DNA from: a bacterium
Lineage (GTDB): Bacteria; RBG-13-66-14; B26-G2; WVWN01
Reading direction: 5' to 3'
Length of the DNA stretch: 36,653 nucleotides
NCBI GenBank assembly: GCA_035529855.1
Contig: DATKVX010000047.1
Location: 1-36,653, forward strand
Made by a program: the position numbers and the translations under genes. Each line of letters begins with the position of its first letter. The first letter of the stretch is position 1. This document shows positions 16,059-24,220 of this stretch, one piece after another. The notes below the pieces were generated by a model. That model made no database searches and was not told where the DNA came from. It saw only the letters and a program-made list of their open reading frames with translations.

Positions 16059-16685
16059 GTCAAACGCATACGACTCATCGTCGCGCTATCGCTCCTGGCG
16101 GCCGCCCTCGGCGGCGCCGCTACCCTCAAATATAAAGTAACGCTGTCCCCCCAGACCGCCCGGGAGTTCCTGGGGGCTTTGGTCCTCGCGCTCTTCTTCG
16201 TCGGCGACGACGAGCTGACGTGGCGCGAGGACGACGCCGGCCGCATAGACATCGAAAACGCCGGCAAATGCCTGATGAAGGTCGACCCCCCCGCCGACCG
16301 GGTATTCTTCCTCTCGTTGTTCGAGAGGAAGTTCGTTCCCGTCGAGAAAGAGCGGGCGGACAGGGTGCTTGCGCTGACGGCGTTCGTTCACAAGCCGCCC
16401 GCCGAGGGGGACGAGGTTTCCTTCGACTACCCGCTGCGGGGTAAGTCGTACCGGCTCGAGGCCGGCGTCGCGAGCCGCGGCAAGTTGACGCTACCGTCCT
16501 GGCCGGAAAGGGCGCTCCCTTGCTGCCGCGTCGACGGCCTCATCACCGGCTGGGGCGACGATAAGAGGACGACCGTCTACGCGTACGTGGGCACGGAGGG
16601 CGAGCTGGCGGGTAAGATTCTCAAGCTCTCTTTCAAGTTCACGGACTGGCCGCGCGTTACGCTTACGCTCAGCGGCGTAGAATAA
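16059..16685 (+). CDS. Secreted protein of unknown function with apparent GTC start
   Basis: The frame opens after a stop at 16023-16025. A ribosome site GGAGGA (16045-16050) is followed eight bases later by GTC AAA CGC ATA, encoding a textbook signal peptide (KRIRLIVALSLLAAALGGA) if read from 16059. There is no ATG, GTG or TTG before a TTG at 16179, which would discard the signal peptide and 40 residues. So either GTC initiates, or a GTG/ATG was mutated or misread. The mature protein (about 188 residues of 208) has beta-rich texture with Trp/Arg/Asp motifs (DELTWREDDAGRIDIE) and resembles no family I know. Its stop overlaps the A-run of the terminator serving the opposite gene. Confidence 0.65.
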   Translation, partial: VKRIRLIVALSLLAAALGGAATLKYKVTLSPQTAREFLGALVLALFFVGDDELTWREDDAGRIDIENAGKCLMKVDPPADRVFFLSLFERKFVPVEKERADRVLALTAFVHKPPAEGDEVSFDYPLRGKSYRLEAGVASRGKLTLPSWPERALPCCRVDGLITGWGDDKRTTVYAYVGTEGELAGKILKLSFKFTDWPRVTLTLSGVE

Positions 16686-16708
16686 AAAAAGCGGCCCGGG
16701 CGGGCCGC
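16684..16708 (-). terminator. Rho-independent terminator of the M16 protease operon
   Basis: Read on the minus strand, GCGGCCC (16702-16708), a four-base loop and GGGCCGC (16691-16697) are followed by seven T residues (A at 16684-16690). The same stem lies just after the plus-strand secreted-protein gene but has only a weak T-run in that direction. Confidence 0.85.
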
Positions 16709-16730
16709 CTAACCCTTTTAAAATTAAGAA

Positions 16731-19361
16731 TTACTCGTCCGCTTCGCCTACGGGCGCCTCGGGCCCCGGGGCGGAGGCCTCTCCCGGCGGCGTGGGCGTC
16801 GTGACGACGACGACCGGGTTGACGAGGTACTTGCGGGCCGCGGCCGTAACGTCGTCCGCCGTCACCGCCAGGACGCGCTCGTCGAAATCCTCGGGCCAAT
16901 CGTACCCCAGGCCCACGAGCTCATAGCGGGCGGCCAGCCCGGCGACGTCGGCGTTGGACTGGTTGTTGTAGAGGGCGTTCATAGTGAGCCAGTTCTCCCG
17001 GGCGAGCTCAAGCTCCTCGGGCGTTATGGGCTCCGCCTTTATCTTCGCGACCTCCTCCTCGACGGCCGCCAGCACCTCCTCGGCGCGCTCGGGCGACGTG
17101 GCCGCGAATATGCCGAAGAACCCCGGGTCCTGCGCGGAGATGTTATAGGCGTGAACGACGTAGACGTAGCCGGCGCCGCGCAGCCGTTCGTGCAGCCGGC
17201 CGCCCGGCAGGTATACCCCGGAAATGGCCGCGTCGAGAACGCGCAGCGGGAATTCGTCGCCGTCGCCGTACGTGACGCCGCGGTACCCCACGTATATCAC
17301 GGCCTGCTCGTTGTCGGTCTTCTCGAAGACGAGCTCGCGCTCCGCGGGCGGCGGGTCCGCCGGGACGACCGGCGGCGGAGACTCGAGCGGCCGCCACCGG
17401 GCGAGCTTCTTCTCGACGACGCGCGTTACCTCGCCCGGGTCGACGTCCCCCACCACCGCGACGACGACGTTGGCCGGCGTCGCGTACTTCTTATAATACG
17501 CCAGCGCGTCCTCGTCGGCGAGCCGCGCCACCGAGTCCACGGTGCCGGTGGTGCGGTAGCGGTACGGGTGCTTGGGGTAGAGGTAAGCGCGCATCATCTT
17601 CTCGGCCTGCAGCTCCCAGTCGTCGTCTTCGCTCTGCACCTGGGCGAGCAGGCGGTCCTGCTCGCGGCCGAACTCCACCGCGGGTATGGCGGAGTTGGCC
17701 AGGCAATCGGCTAAGACGTCGAACGCCTTCTCGAAATCGGCCGCCAGGCAAGACGCGGAGAGGGTCAGGTAATCGAGGGAGGCACTCGAGCTGATGGAGC
17801 CGCCCAACTCCTCGACCTCTTTCGCGATGCGGTCGGCCTTGCGCTTCTTCGTCCCCTTCACTAACAACTCCGCGACGAGCTCGGCGACGCCCTCCTTGCC
17901 GGGCGCCACCACCCTCGAGCCGCCGGCGATGACCGCGTGAACCGTGACCGCCGGGACCGCCGGGTTGCGGCGGACGAGGAGGCGCAGGCCGTTGGCGAGC
18001 GTTACCTTCTCCATCGGCTCCGCCTCGGCCGCCGCGGCCACCTCCTCCGCGGCGGCGGCCCAGTCGCGCGGGACGACCTTGGCCACCGTCATGTGGGACT
18101 CGCGAACGTAGCGCCGGGCCGCGTCCCTGACGTCGTCCGCGGTAATTTCCTCGATGCGGACCAGGTACTCGTCGCTGAAGTTCATGTTGCCGGTATAGAG
18201 CTCGTTCTCGCCCAGGTCGGCGGCAACGTCCTCGACGGTATCCAGGCCGAGTATATACTGCGCCGTAAGCAGCTTCTTGGCCCGCGCCAACTCGTCGCGG
18301 GAGACGCGCTTCTCCGTAAAATTCAACATCTCGGCGACGATGGCGTCCTCGGCGTAGTTGAGCTCGATGGCCTCGCCCTCGGCGTAGACGCCCAAATAGC
18401 CGGCGCCGGTGGGCGGCGTACTCAGCCAGGCCGAGATATCGGTGACGTAGCCGCCCTCCTCCAGCACGCGCCGGTAGAGCCGGCTCGAGCGCCCGTAGCC
18501 CGCTATGGCGGTAGCGACCTCCAACGCGTACGCGTCCTTCGAGCCCATCGGCGGCCCGTGGAAGCCGAGCCACATATAGGCGGCGCCGATGTCCATCGGG
18601 ACGACGACGTCGCGGCGGCCGAGCTGCGGCGGCTCGTAGAAGGCCTCCTCCGGGAAACCCCTCCCCCGCGGCAGCGCGCCGAAGGTCTCGCGTATCTTCG
18701 CCAGCGTCTGCCCGGCGTCGACGTCGCCCGCTACTACCACCACGGCTCGCTCCGGAACGTAATACCGGTCGTAGTAATCGATAAGGTCCTCGCGGGAAAT
18801 TTTAACGAAGAGCTCCTCGAAGCCGATAATGGGATAGCGCACCGGGTGCTCGCGGAACATAGTGTAGAAAAAGGCCTTCTGCAGGACGCGGTTGGGTTCG
18901 TCCTGGCCCATACGGATCTCGTTTATTATAATTTCGCGCTGGTTCTCGAGCTGCTCCGGCAGGAACGCCGCGTGGAAGACGCGCTCCTCGAGGTGCTCGA
19001 GCGCCTGGTCGGTCTTGTCGGCGCGGACGGCGATGTGGTAGCAGACGTGGTCCTTCCAGGTATACGCGTTATACGCCCCGCCCATCTCGGACACCGCGGC
19101 CTCGAGCTCGGCCTTGGAGTGCTTGTCGGTCCGCTCGCCCAGCATGTGCTCGAGGAGGTGCGACGTGCCCGCGCCCAAGTACCTCCCCTCGTAGATGGAA
19201 CCCGCCCGGACGTAGACGCGCGCCGCGGCCACGGGGTTGGCGTGGTCCTCGGCGACGATGGCTATCAGGCCGTTATCCAACACTTCCCGGACGGCCTCAA
19301 CGCCTAAAGCCGAAGCGGCCGCGAGCGCCGCGGCCAGCGTGCAGACTATTATGGTCCTCAT
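16731..19361 (-). CDS. M16 family zinc metallopeptidase (two-domain, PqqL-like)
   Basis: An exported insulinase/pitrilysin-type protease of 876 residues. A signal peptide (MRTIIVCTLAAALAAASALG) precedes an active N-terminal half with the inverted zinc motif HLLEH (68-72: ligands His68 and His72, catalytic Glu71) and the third ligand Glu148 in IIINEIRMG. The second half, beginning near 460 (EKVTLANGLRLLVRRN), repeats the fold but has AELVAEL instead of HxxEH and is the usual inactive partner; it retains the R/Y region (SNADVAGLAARYEL). Length and tandem organisation match periplasmic PqqL-type enzymes that close like a clamshell around small peptides. It starts nine bases after the WHy lipoprotein gene, is the last gene of the slipin operon and is followed by a strong terminator. 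Confidence 0.92.
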   Translation of the reverse strand: MRTIIVCTLAAALAAASALGVEAVREVLDNGLIAIVAEDHANPVAAARVYVRAGSIYEGRYLGAGTSHLLEHMLGERTDKHSKAELEAAVSEMGGAYNAYTWKDHVCYHIAVRADKTDQALEHLEERVFHAAFLPEQLENQREIIINEIRMGQDEPNRVLQKAFFYTMFREHPVRYPIIGFEELFVKISREDLIDYYDRYYVPERAVVVVAGDVDAGQTLAKIRETFGALPRGRGFPEEAFYEPPQLGRRDVVVPMDIGAAYMWLGFHGPPMGSKDAYALEVATAIAGYGRSSRLYRRVLEEGGYVTDISAWLSTPPTGAGYLGVYAEGEAIELNYAEDAIVAEMLNFTEKRVSRDELARAKKLLTAQYILGLDTVEDVAADLGENELYTGNMNFSDEYLVRIEEITADDVRDAARRYVRESHMTVAKVVPRDWAAAAEEVAAAAEAEPMEKVTLANGLRLLVRRNPAVPAVTVHAVIAGGSRVVAPGKEGVAELVAELLVKGTKKRKADRIAKEVEELGGSISSSASLDYLTLSASCLAADFEKAFDVLADCLANSAIPAVEFGREQDRLLAQVQSEDDDWELQAEKMMRAYLYPKHPYRYRTTGTVDSVARLADEDALAYYKKYATPANVVVAVVGDVDPGEVTRVVEKKLARWRPLESPPPVVPADPPPAERELVFEKTDNEQAVIYVGYRGVTYGDGDEFPLRVLDAAISGVYLPGGRLHERLRGAGYVYVVHAYNISAQDPGFFGIFAATSPERAEEVLAAVEEEVAKIKAEPITPEELELARENWLTMNALYNNQSNADVAGLAARYELVGLGYDWPEDFDERVLAVTADDVTAAARKYLVNPVVVVTTPTPPGEASAPGPEAPVGEADE

Positions 19362-19370
19362 ATATTTACC

Positions 19371-19841
19371 TCAATACTTCTTGCGAACCGTTACGGGTAT
19401 CTCCAACTCGCCGAAGAAGGTGTCCAGGTAAACGGTCGCCTGGAGGGTGTACGTTACGCCACCCCTATTCATTATTTGGTTTAAGACGCCCTTGCCCAGG
19501 TTCTTGAGCGGCGTCTTCATGGTGAACGCTATTACCCTGGTCTCGCCCGGCGGGACCTTTTCCTGGCGCCGGTGCCACCCCTCGGCGACGGCGTTCTTAT
19601 CGCTCCACAGCTTGTACGAAAAGCGGTCGACGATGACCTCGACGTCGTTGGGGTTGTAGACGGAAAGCTCGAGCAGGAGGTCGACGTCGGCGAGCGACAC
19701 GCTCTTGACCTCGACGTCGGCCAGGTCGAACTCGCAATCCTTGAGCGCCGTGCGTTTCGCGACCAGGCCGCAGCCGAGCACGGATAACGCCAACGCGACG
19801 GCCATCGGCCATCCGTATCGTAAAAACCCGGTTCGCAGCAT
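19371..19841 (-). CDS. Lipoprotein with LEA type 2 / WHy domain
   Basis: The 156-residue product begins with a basic N-terminus, a hydrophobic helix and a lipobox-like VLGC (Cys24 would be lipidated). The rest, with FDLADVEVKSVSLADVDLLLELSVYNPN, then VIVDRFSYKLW, and VTYTLQATVYLD, matches the water-stress/hypersensitive-response (WHy) or LEA_2 beta-sandwich, including the NPN motif. Such bacterial lipoproteins sit in the periplasm and are linked to desiccation or envelope stress. The ATG at 19841 gives the correct lipoprotein signal; a GTG at 19853 is an alternative. It sits 62 bases after the slipin gene and nine before the M16 protease gene. Confidence 0.82.
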   Translation of the reverse strand: MLRTGFLRYGWPMAVALALSVLGCGLVAKRTALKDCEFDLADVEVKSVSLADVDLLLELSVYNPNDVEVIVDRFSYKLWSDKNAVAEGWHRRQEKVPPGETRVIAFTMKTPLKNLGKGVLNQIMNRGGVTYTLQATVYLDTFFGELEIPVTVRKKY

Positions 19842-19903
19842 CTCGATCGTCACGCCTCGAGACCGCCGCGCGGCCCCGAGCTTACGGACGCGTATTCCCG
19901 GAC

Positions 19904-20689
19904 CTATTTCTTCGAGCCCTTGCTCTTGTCGAACGCTTCGATGAAAGGCCGGAAGAGGTCGATGGGAACCGGGAACAGCGTCGTCGAGTTGTTCTCCGCG
20001 GCGACTTCTTTCAAAGTCTGCAAGAATCGCAGCTGCAGCGCGGCCGGCGCGGTCTGGATGATGGTCGCGGCCTCGGTAAGCCTCTGGGCCGCCTGGTACT
20101 CGCCCTCGGCGTTGATGACCTTGGCGCGTCGTTCGCGCTCCGCCTCCGCCTGGCGGGCCATCGCCCGCTGCATCTCGATGGGCAGGTCGACGTGTTTGAC
20201 CTCGACCATGGAGACCTTGATGCCCCAGGGGTCGGTGGCCTGGTCCAGAATTGTCTGCAGGCTCTGGTTTATCTTCTCGCGGTGGACCAGGATATCGTCC
20301 AGCTCGGACTGGCCCAGGATGGACCGCAGCGTCGTCTGCGCCAGCTGGCTGGTCGCGAAGTAGTAATCCTCGACCTCGACGACGGCGTTGTTCGGGTCCA
20401 TTACGCGGAAATAGACGACGGCGTTGACCTTGAGGGAGACGTTGTCCCTGGTGATGACGTCCTGCGGCGGCACGTCGTGGGCTATGGTCCGGAGGTCGAC
20501 CCGCACCATCCGGTCCACGATGGGGATGAGGATGATAAGGCCGGGCCCCTTGGCGCCGATCAGCCGGCCCAGGCGGAAGATGACGCCGCGTTCGTACTCG
20601 CGCAGAATCCGTATCGCGCTGGCGAGGATGAAAATTATGATTATCGCAGCGATTATGATGGGCGTACCGACACAACCTAAGATTTCCAT
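19904..20689 (-). CDS. Slipin (SPFH/band 7 stomatin-like membrane protein)
   Basis: The 261-residue protein shows the stomatin-prohibitin architecture: a hydrophobic membrane anchor ([16 protein letters not shown], about 11-26), then the SPFH domain beginning [14 protein letters not shown], with [19 protein letters not shown] and [16 protein letters not shown], and a C-terminal coiled coil rich in Ala/Glu/Arg ([19 protein letters not shown]). Slipins form oligomeric rings in the membrane and recruit proteases; in many genomes they pair with an NfeD protease, which is absent here. Instead the next genes encode a WHy lipoprotein and an M16 protease. The ATG at 20689 is preceded by a GGGAGG site and a TATAAT promoter. 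Confidence 0.93.
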   Translation of the reverse strand: MEILGCVGTPIIIAAIIIIFILASAIRILREYERGVIFRLGRLIGAKGPGLIILIPIVDRMVRVDLRTIAHDVPPQDVITRDNVSLKVNAVVYFRVMDPNNAVVEVEDYYFATSQLAQTTLRSILGQSELDDILVHREKINQSLQTILDQATDPWGIKVSMVEVKHVDLPIEMQRAMARQAEAERERRAKVINAEGEYQAAQRLTEAATIIQTAPAALQLRFLQTLKEVAAENNSTTLFPVPIDLFRPFIEAFDKSKGSKK

Positions 20690-20735
20690 ATTTGGACCTC
20701 CCGTTGGGGGTGGGGGGGGCGATATTTGAGAGTGA

Positions 20736-20764
20736 ATTATAATACACCTGGGGCGCCGCGGTAA
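20736..20764 (-). promoter_or_regulatory. Promoter of the slipin-WHy-M16 operon
   Basis: Minus strand: TTACCG (20759-20764, three of six to consensus), a 17-base spacer and a consensus TATAAT (20736-20741). The short leader includes a run of C residues (G-run on the plus strand at about 20706-20719) immediately before the ribosome site. Confidence 0.55.
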
Positions 20765-20823
20765 AGGTAAATAGCTCTAAAAACTGAACGCCGGGCCGAC
20801 CAGGACGAAGGGCGCCGCCTACG

Positions 20824-20840
20824 AAAAAAACGCGGCCGCG
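20824..20840 (-). terminator. Possible terminator of the ricT operon
   Basis: On the minus strand a GC palindrome CGCGGCCGCG (20831-20840) is followed by seven T residues (20824-20830). The stem has little loop, so folding strength is doubtful. Confidence 0.35.
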
Positions 20841-20885
20841 ACGAGCGAGCCGTACGTCCGTCGAAACACCGCGCCGTTCAACCCC

Positions 20886-21737
20886 CTACGTGTCTTCGGT
20901 TTCGGGCGGAGCGTCGGTTCGGGTCGCCGCTTCGGCCACGGGCTCCACCTCCGCCAACTTAACTTTTACCGCGGCGCCGGAGTCGAGCATTACGACTACC
21001 GCGCCGGTGAGCGCCAAGACGGCCTTGACCTCGCCCTCGCCCTGCGGCGTGGAAACTCTTTTCCCGACGCCCCCCGGGAACGCTTCCTTCACGCTGCGGT
21101 AAAACTCGTTTTCGTACGCCAGGCAGCACATGAGGCGGCCGCAATAACCCGATATCTTCGACGGGCTCAGCGTAAGATTTTGCACCTTCGCCATCTTCAT
21201 CGTCACCGGGTCGAACGTCTCCAGGAAGATGGTGCAGCACAACGGCCGGCCGCAAACCGCCAAACCTCCCATCTGCTTCGCTTTGTCGCGCACGCCTATC
21301 TGGCGCATTTCGATCCGGGTGCGGAACGTCTTCGCGAGCTCGCGGACCAACGTCCGGAAATCCACCCGCTTGTCGGCTGAAAAAAAGAATATGACTTTAG
21401 CGCCGTCGAACGTCATCTTTACGGACGACAATTTCATTTCCAGCTCGAGCTTGGCCGCCAGCTCCCGGCACATCTCCGCCGCCGTTTCTTCGGTCTCCTC
21501 CTTCGTCGCGAGCCACTCCAAGTCGTTGGGCGTTGCTTTGCGGAGAACCGTAGCCGAAGGCGACTCGAGGGTTCGCCGGGGGCATTCGCGGGCGGGCGCC
21601 GTAACCTCGCAACAATCGAGGCCGTCTTCCGTCTCCACTATAACCACGTCCCCGGCCTCGAGCGGAATACCCCCCGCCGGCACGTGGAACTCGCGACTCT
21701 CGTTGAAGTACTTTACTCTAATAACTTCGACTTCCAT
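20886..21737 (-). CDS. ricT: PSP1-domain protein, RicT (YaaT)
   Basis: A 283-residue cytoplasmic protein with the PSP1 C-terminal domain. The hallmark CGRPLCCTIFLETFDPV (162-178) and GYCGRLMCCLAYE (197-209) supply six cysteines (162, 167, 168, 199, 204, 205); in Bacillus the RicT protein of the RicAFT complex binds iron-sulfur clusters and stimulates RNase Y-dependent mRNA processing. RicA and RicF partners are not in the window. The KISGYCGRLMCC stretch and length fit the YaaT group well. The acidic C-terminal tail (ATRTDAPPETEDT) is unlikely to be structured. It is the last gene of a tight four-gene operon, starting 12 bases after the CapA-like gene. Confidence 0.9.
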   Translation of the reverse strand: MEVEVIRVKYFNESREFHVPAGGIPLEAGDVVIVETEDGLDCCEVTAPARECPRRTLESPSATVLRKATPNDLEWLATKEETEETAAEMCRELAAKLELEMKLSSVKMTFDGAKVIFFFSADKRVDFRTLVRELAKTFRTRIEMRQIGVRDKAKQMGGLAVCGRPLCCTIFLETFDPVTMKMAKVQNLTLSPSKISGYCGRLMCCLAYENEFYRSVKEAFPGGVGKRVSTPQGEGEVKAVLALTGAVVVMLDSGAAVKVKLAEVEPVAEAATRTDAPPETEDT

Positions 21738-21749
21738 GATTAACGGGAG

Positions 21750-23372
21750 TTACGTCTTCGGCGCCTTGCCGCCTCGCGACGGCCGGGGCGGCCTGACGCC
21801 GACGCGTTCGCCGGAACCGCTGAGGAGGGCGAACTCCAAGAAACCCATTACGTCGGCCTCGGCCGATACCGTCGGCTCGGTGCCCTCGATGTATATGGGG
21901 ATCAAACGGAATCCCAGTATGCCGCGCGAACGCGAAACCTCTACGGCCAACAGCGTAGAGTAGTGTCGCTCCGGGTACCGCGAATCGAAGAGGAAGTTGC
22001 CCAGGCTATACGCGATTACGGCGCCCTCGTACGACTCGACGCCTTGGATGACGTGAGGGTGATGACCCAGGATTACGTCCGCGCCGGCGTCGACGAACTT
22101 GTGGGCGAGCCTCTTCTGCTCCGAGGAGGGGTAGGCCATGGATTCGCCCCCCCAGTGGAGCGATACCACGACCAGGTTGGCTTCGCTCTTGGCGCGACTT
22201 ATGGCGCTCACGACCGTACCCTCGTCAAGGGACGCGGTCCCGGCCTTGGCTGCGCCGGCGTAGTACTCTCGCGGCTCCACGCCGCTGAAGGCCAAAAACC
22301 GCACTACGTAGCCGTCGACATCCACGTCGGCGGGGGCGAGCGCCGCGGCGAGGTCAGGGCCGGCGCCCGCGTGCTCTATCTCTTCCTGCTCGAGGTAATA
22401 TATGGTGTCCGATAGACCCTGCTCGCCGTAGTCCATGATGTGGTTGTTGGCGAGCGACAACACGTCGAAGCCGGCCTCGGTTAAAATGAACGCGTAGTCC
22501 GGATTACCTTTCAGATATATCGAACCGCCGCGGGGCCCTTTCGTCGGCGCGCGCTTGGCGCGTTTGGTGAGGGGCGACTCGAGGTTCCCGAAAGCTATCC
22601 GGGCGCGGCCTATAAGGGGCGCCACGAACCGCAGCGGGCTCTCGGACCGGCCGGTGTAGAGGTCCACGTTGACGCCGCGCGCCAGGCTCATATCGCCGAC
22701 CGCGACTATCTCGAAAACGTCCTCGTCGCCCCGCATCTTGGCGGCGAGGTCGTCCACGGCGGGGAGGCCGCCGATGGCGCGCTTGTGCTGCTCGACCAGT
22801 TCGGTCCACGGCCCGTCGAGGTTCATCGCCAGGTAACGGTCGTACGCGTCGCGGGCGGCGCCGTAATCGCCCAAGGATTCGTGCGCCAGGCCCAACCCGG
22901 CGTACCCGGCCGCGTAATCGGCGTCCAGCTCCACCGCCCTCTTGAAGCTGTCCGCGGCGACGCGCGGTTTATGGAGATAGAACAACTGGACTACGCCGAG
23001 GTTAAAGTACGCCCGGGCGAAACCGGGGTCGGCCTCCGCCGCGCGCTTGAACTGGTCGGAGGCGGCCGCGGCGTCGCCGTTAACCGCCAGCTCCAAAACG
23101 CCGAGGTTGAAATGGGCGAGCTCATTACCCGGGTCGAGCGCGACGGCGTACTTCAACAAGGCCATGGCCTCGAAGACCTTGTTCTGGGCCACGAGCGCCC
23201 GGGCCTCGTCCGTCGAACGCCGCGAACGCCAGGCCGCGATCTGGGGCGGCAGCGCGACCGTCGAAACCACGAGCGCCGCTATCAGCGCCGCTACCAAGAG
23301 TAAGGTGTAGAGACCGACCTTAATGTTGCGCATCCGCTTATCGAGCGTACGCCGAGTCGTCCTGTTGACCAT
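21750..23372 (-). CDS. TPR-CapA fusion: membrane-anchored CapA-family phosphoesterase-like protein
   Basis: A 540-residue protein: a basic N-terminus, one membrane helix (about 19-41), three to four TPR units (about 52-195; NELAHFNLGVLEL, ARAYFNLGVVQL, AAGYAGLGLAHESLGDY), then a CapA/poly-gamma-glutamate-synthesis-type metallophosphoesterase domain (about 220-500). Domain motifs include VAVGDMSLARG with Gly226-Asp227, FGNLESPL (261-268), SLANNHIMDYGE (306-317), LHWGGE (405-410) and GHHPHVIQG (436-444). CapA proteins assist export or anchoring of capsule polymer; here no capBC or pgs genes are near, so substrate is unknown. The TPR part probably recruits envelope partners. The start overlaps the upstream lipoprotein stop (TAATG). 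Confidence 0.88.
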   Translation of the reverse strand: MVNRTTRRTLDKRMRNIKVGLYTLLLVAALIAALVVSTVALPPQIAAWRSRRSTDEARALVAQNKVFEAMALLKYAVALDPGNELAHFNLGVLELAVNGDAAAASDQFKRAAEADPGFARAYFNLGVVQLFYLHKPRVAADSFKRAVELDADYAAGYAGLGLAHESLGDYGAARDAYDRYLAMNLDGPWTELVEQHKRAIGGLPAVDDLAAKMRGDEDVFEIVAVGDMSLARGVNVDLYTGRSESPLRFVAPLIGRARIAFGNLESPLTKRAKRAPTKGPRGGSIYLKGNPDYAFILTEAGFDVLSLANNHIMDYGEQGLSDTIYYLEQEEIEHAGAGPDLAAALAPADVDVDGYVVRFLAFSGVEPREYYAGAAKAGTASLDEGTVVSAISRAKSEANLVVVSLHWGGESMAYPSSEQKRLAHKFVDAGADVILGHHPHVIQGVESYEGAVIAYSLGNFLFDSRYPERHYSTLLAVEVSRSRGILGFRLIPIYIEGTEPTVSAEADVMGFLEFALLSGSGERVGVRPPRPSRGGKAPKT

Positions 23373-24202
23373 TACGAAGCCTCACTTCTCCAGAAGGTGA
23401 ACCTCTCCACCGTCGTCTGATTCTTGATTACGGCTACGCCGGCGGAGAAGTCCCGCGTCCCGGCCCAACGGACCGCTACGCCGTAACGGCCGGGCAACAA
23501 CGCCAACGGCCGATCGCTCTTCCCGGTAGCTACCGGCACCCGGGTCGACCCCGGCCCATAGACCCATACTTCCGCCTCGAGCGGCTCGCCGGCCTGGTCC
23601 ACGACCTCCACCGAGAGGTACCCCACCGGCTCGAGCAGCGTCCGCTCCTCGCGATCGCCCGCCTCCACCGACACGCCGAGCAGCCAACGTTCCCTCGCCT
23701 GGACCGTAACCCGTACGTCGTACGTACCGGCCAGGACGGCGAGGTCCTCGAAGGTCTCGCCCTTCATAACCGGCGGCCCCTCCGCCCCGCCCGAGGGATA
23801 TATCGCGACGCGGCCCTCCAGCCGGTCGCCGCGGCTCGAGCGCGCCTCGACGGCGAGCGTACCCATCGGCAACTTGAAGGTCTCCTCGCCTCCCGCGAGC
23901 GCTACGCCGCGCCGCCAATACTTCTGGCCGAAATATTCCACCAGGACGTCGTAGTCGCCCGGCTCGAGCTCGAACGGTTCGCCGGCCAACCCCTCCCACA
24001 ACGGCTCGTCGTGCTCGCCCGGGCGATAGACGGCTACGCCCCCGGGTAGAGGTCTATCCTCCGGCCCCACCACGGCGAACGAACCGGCCGAGGTTGTCTC
24101 GACGACGGCGGTACCCGCCCCGGCCTCGACCTCTTCCTTGTCGCCGCCGCACCCCGCCGCGAGCAGCGCCGATATAAAAACGAATAGAAGTACTTTTTTC
24201 AT
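23372..24202 (-). CDS. Lipoprotein with three PEGA/Ig-like repeat modules
   Basis: The 276-residue product has a clear lipoprotein signal (MKKVLLFVFISALLAAGC; Cys18 lipidated). The mature part shows a repeated module: a G-rich turn, DYDVLVEYFGQKYWRRGVAL, then TYDVRVTVQARERWLLGVSV, then RYGVAVRWAGTRDFSAGVAV, each preceded by a segment like GDRLEGRVAIYPSGG or GEPLEAEVWVYGPGS. The pattern resembles PEGA or carboxypeptidase-regulatory-like beta-sandwich repeats that display proteins at the envelope. Function is unknown. It lies 18 bases after the Yip1-like gene and overlaps the CapA-like gene by one base, so it belongs to the same operon. Confidence 0.83.
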   Translation of the reverse strand: MKKVLLFVFISALLAAGCGGDKEEVEAGAGTAVVETTSAGSFAVVGPEDRPLPGGVAVYRPGEHDEPLWEGLAGEPFELEPGDYDVLVEYFGQKYWRRGVALAGGEETFKLPMGTLAVEARSSRGDRLEGRVAIYPSGGAEGPPVMKGETFEDLAVLAGTYDVRVTVQARERWLLGVSVEAGDREERTLLEPVGYLSVEVVDQAGEPLEAEVWVYGPGSTRVPVATGKSDRPLALLPGRYGVAVRWAGTRDFSAGVAVIKNQTTVERFTFWRSEAS

Positions 24203-24220
24203 TCCGCCTACCCCGGATTC

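Noticed and set aside
19842-20747. Extended minus-strand frame upstream of the WHy lipoprotein
   Set aside because: It is a frame-shifted shadow of the slipin gene that happens to stay open; the lipoprotein signal begins at 19841.
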